From: Archangium violaceum
Lineage (GTDB): Bacteria > Myxococcota > Myxococcia > Myxococcales > Myxococcaceae
Assembly (NCBI RefSeq): GCF_016859125.1
Contig: NZ_CP069338.1
Coordinates: 5,457,501-5,521,500, forward strand
DNA: 64,000 bases
Direction: 5' to 3'
The position numbers and the translations under genes are program-made. The first letter of the stretch is position 1, and each line of letters starts with the position of its first letter. Shown one piece after another: positions 63,740 to 64,000 of the stretch. The notes below the pieces were generated by a model. The model saw only the letters and a list, made by a program, of their open reading frames with translations. It was not told the DNA's origin and made no database searches.

Positions 63740-64000
63740 ATGACTGTTCAGCGACCTTGCCGCACCTGTGGGGGGCCATTCCCGAGGGCTTGAATGAATG
63801 TCCCCGGGACGGAACGGCCTTCGAGCTGTTGTCCTATTCAGAGGACAAGACGGTGGTGCGTGCCGCGCTCGAGTCCTCGGTGGAGGAAGCTCCTTCCTCC
63901 TCGGAGAGGGAAGAGTGGGTGTCCACCGTCCGCAAGGACATCCTGGTGGGCCAGCGCCTCGGTTCGTGTCGAGGTGTTGGCGCGATGTGTACATCGACGG
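63740..64000 (+). pseudogene. Start of a Ser/Thr protein kinase gene, apparently frameshifted (partial)
   Basis: ATG at 63740 gives MTVQRPCRTCGGPFPRA and then stops at TGA; one base lost near 63776-63784 would rejoin PEGLNECPRDGTAFELL in the next frame, completing a CxxC...C zinc-ribbon-like head seen at the start of myxobacterial Ser/Thr kinases. That frame runs on through VRKDILVGQRLGS, the usual lead into the kinase glycine loop, but past about 63967 the expected glycine-rich loop is not readable in any single frame. The gene leaves the window. Either a decayed kinase gene or low-quality sequence at the edge. Confidence 0.4.

Overview
The window looks like part of a large, GC-rich myxobacterial chromosome, most probably suborder Cystobacterineae (Archangium/Cystobacter relatives). 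Support comes from the very high G+C and third-position GC bias, a DUF2378 (TIGR02265) protein of the type known mainly from Myxococcales, a 1823-residue Ser/Thr kinase-ATPase-histidine kinase fusion, PAS/GAF hybrid histidine kinases, many lipoproteins and secreted hydrolases, and a full LPS export set. The species call is inference. No rRNA, tRNA, CRISPR array or insertion sequence was recognised.

Layout. 1-10.2 kb: cell-surface polysaccharide genes (C-terminal part of a WecA-type sugar-phosphate transferase, two nucleotidyltransferase-fold proteins of which the second has lost its catalytic residues, UDP-glucose dehydrogenase, an O-antigen ligase/TPR protein) mixed with an acetoacetate-decarboxylase-like protein, a DUF418 membrane protein and two small envelope proteins. 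10.2-12.2 kb: a YbaK-type deacylase and succinylarginine dihydrolase astB on the minus strand. 12.2-17.2 kb: an envelope operon, lpxL-like, lptC, lptA (internally duplicated), lptB, followed by rpoN. 17.3-58.5 kb: an accessory block lying between rpoN and hpf. It holds a broken pilY1-like gene, an amidohydrolase remnant, amidase, Baeyer-Villiger monooxygenase, an L,D-transpeptidase, a GT4 glycosyltransferase, an SDR, a DUF1826 gene, the giant kinase, an M28 pseudogene, GH31 with a sugar-binding protein, a multidomain GH87 alpha-1,3-glucanase, an intact M28 peptidase, a kelch lipoprotein, tal-rpiA with an AraC remnant, and two divergent histidine kinases. 58.6-64 kb: hpf, a GH3 lipoprotein, ptsN, a hypothetical protein, dtd, DUF2378 and the damaged start of a Ser/Thr kinase gene.

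The most unusual signal is a pair of related noncoding units at about 30.60-30.95 kb and 31.82-32.13 kb, flanking the DUF1826 gene. Each has two upstream conserved blocks at fixed distance from a near-consensus sigma-54 promoter (TGGCACG, N4, ATGCT), then 195-231 nt of extremely G-rich sequence, and an intrinsic terminator with a 12-nt loop whose 3' arm reads CTCCTCCCC. I read them as two paralogous sigma-54-dependent small RNAs, not coding; they are not at the described locus of the Pxr sRNA.

A second theme is the split of the widely conserved lpt-rpoN-hpf-ptsN neighbourhood by about 41 kb. Within that block several genes show decay (pilY1, amidohydrolase, M28, AraC), as expected of a region of gain and loss.
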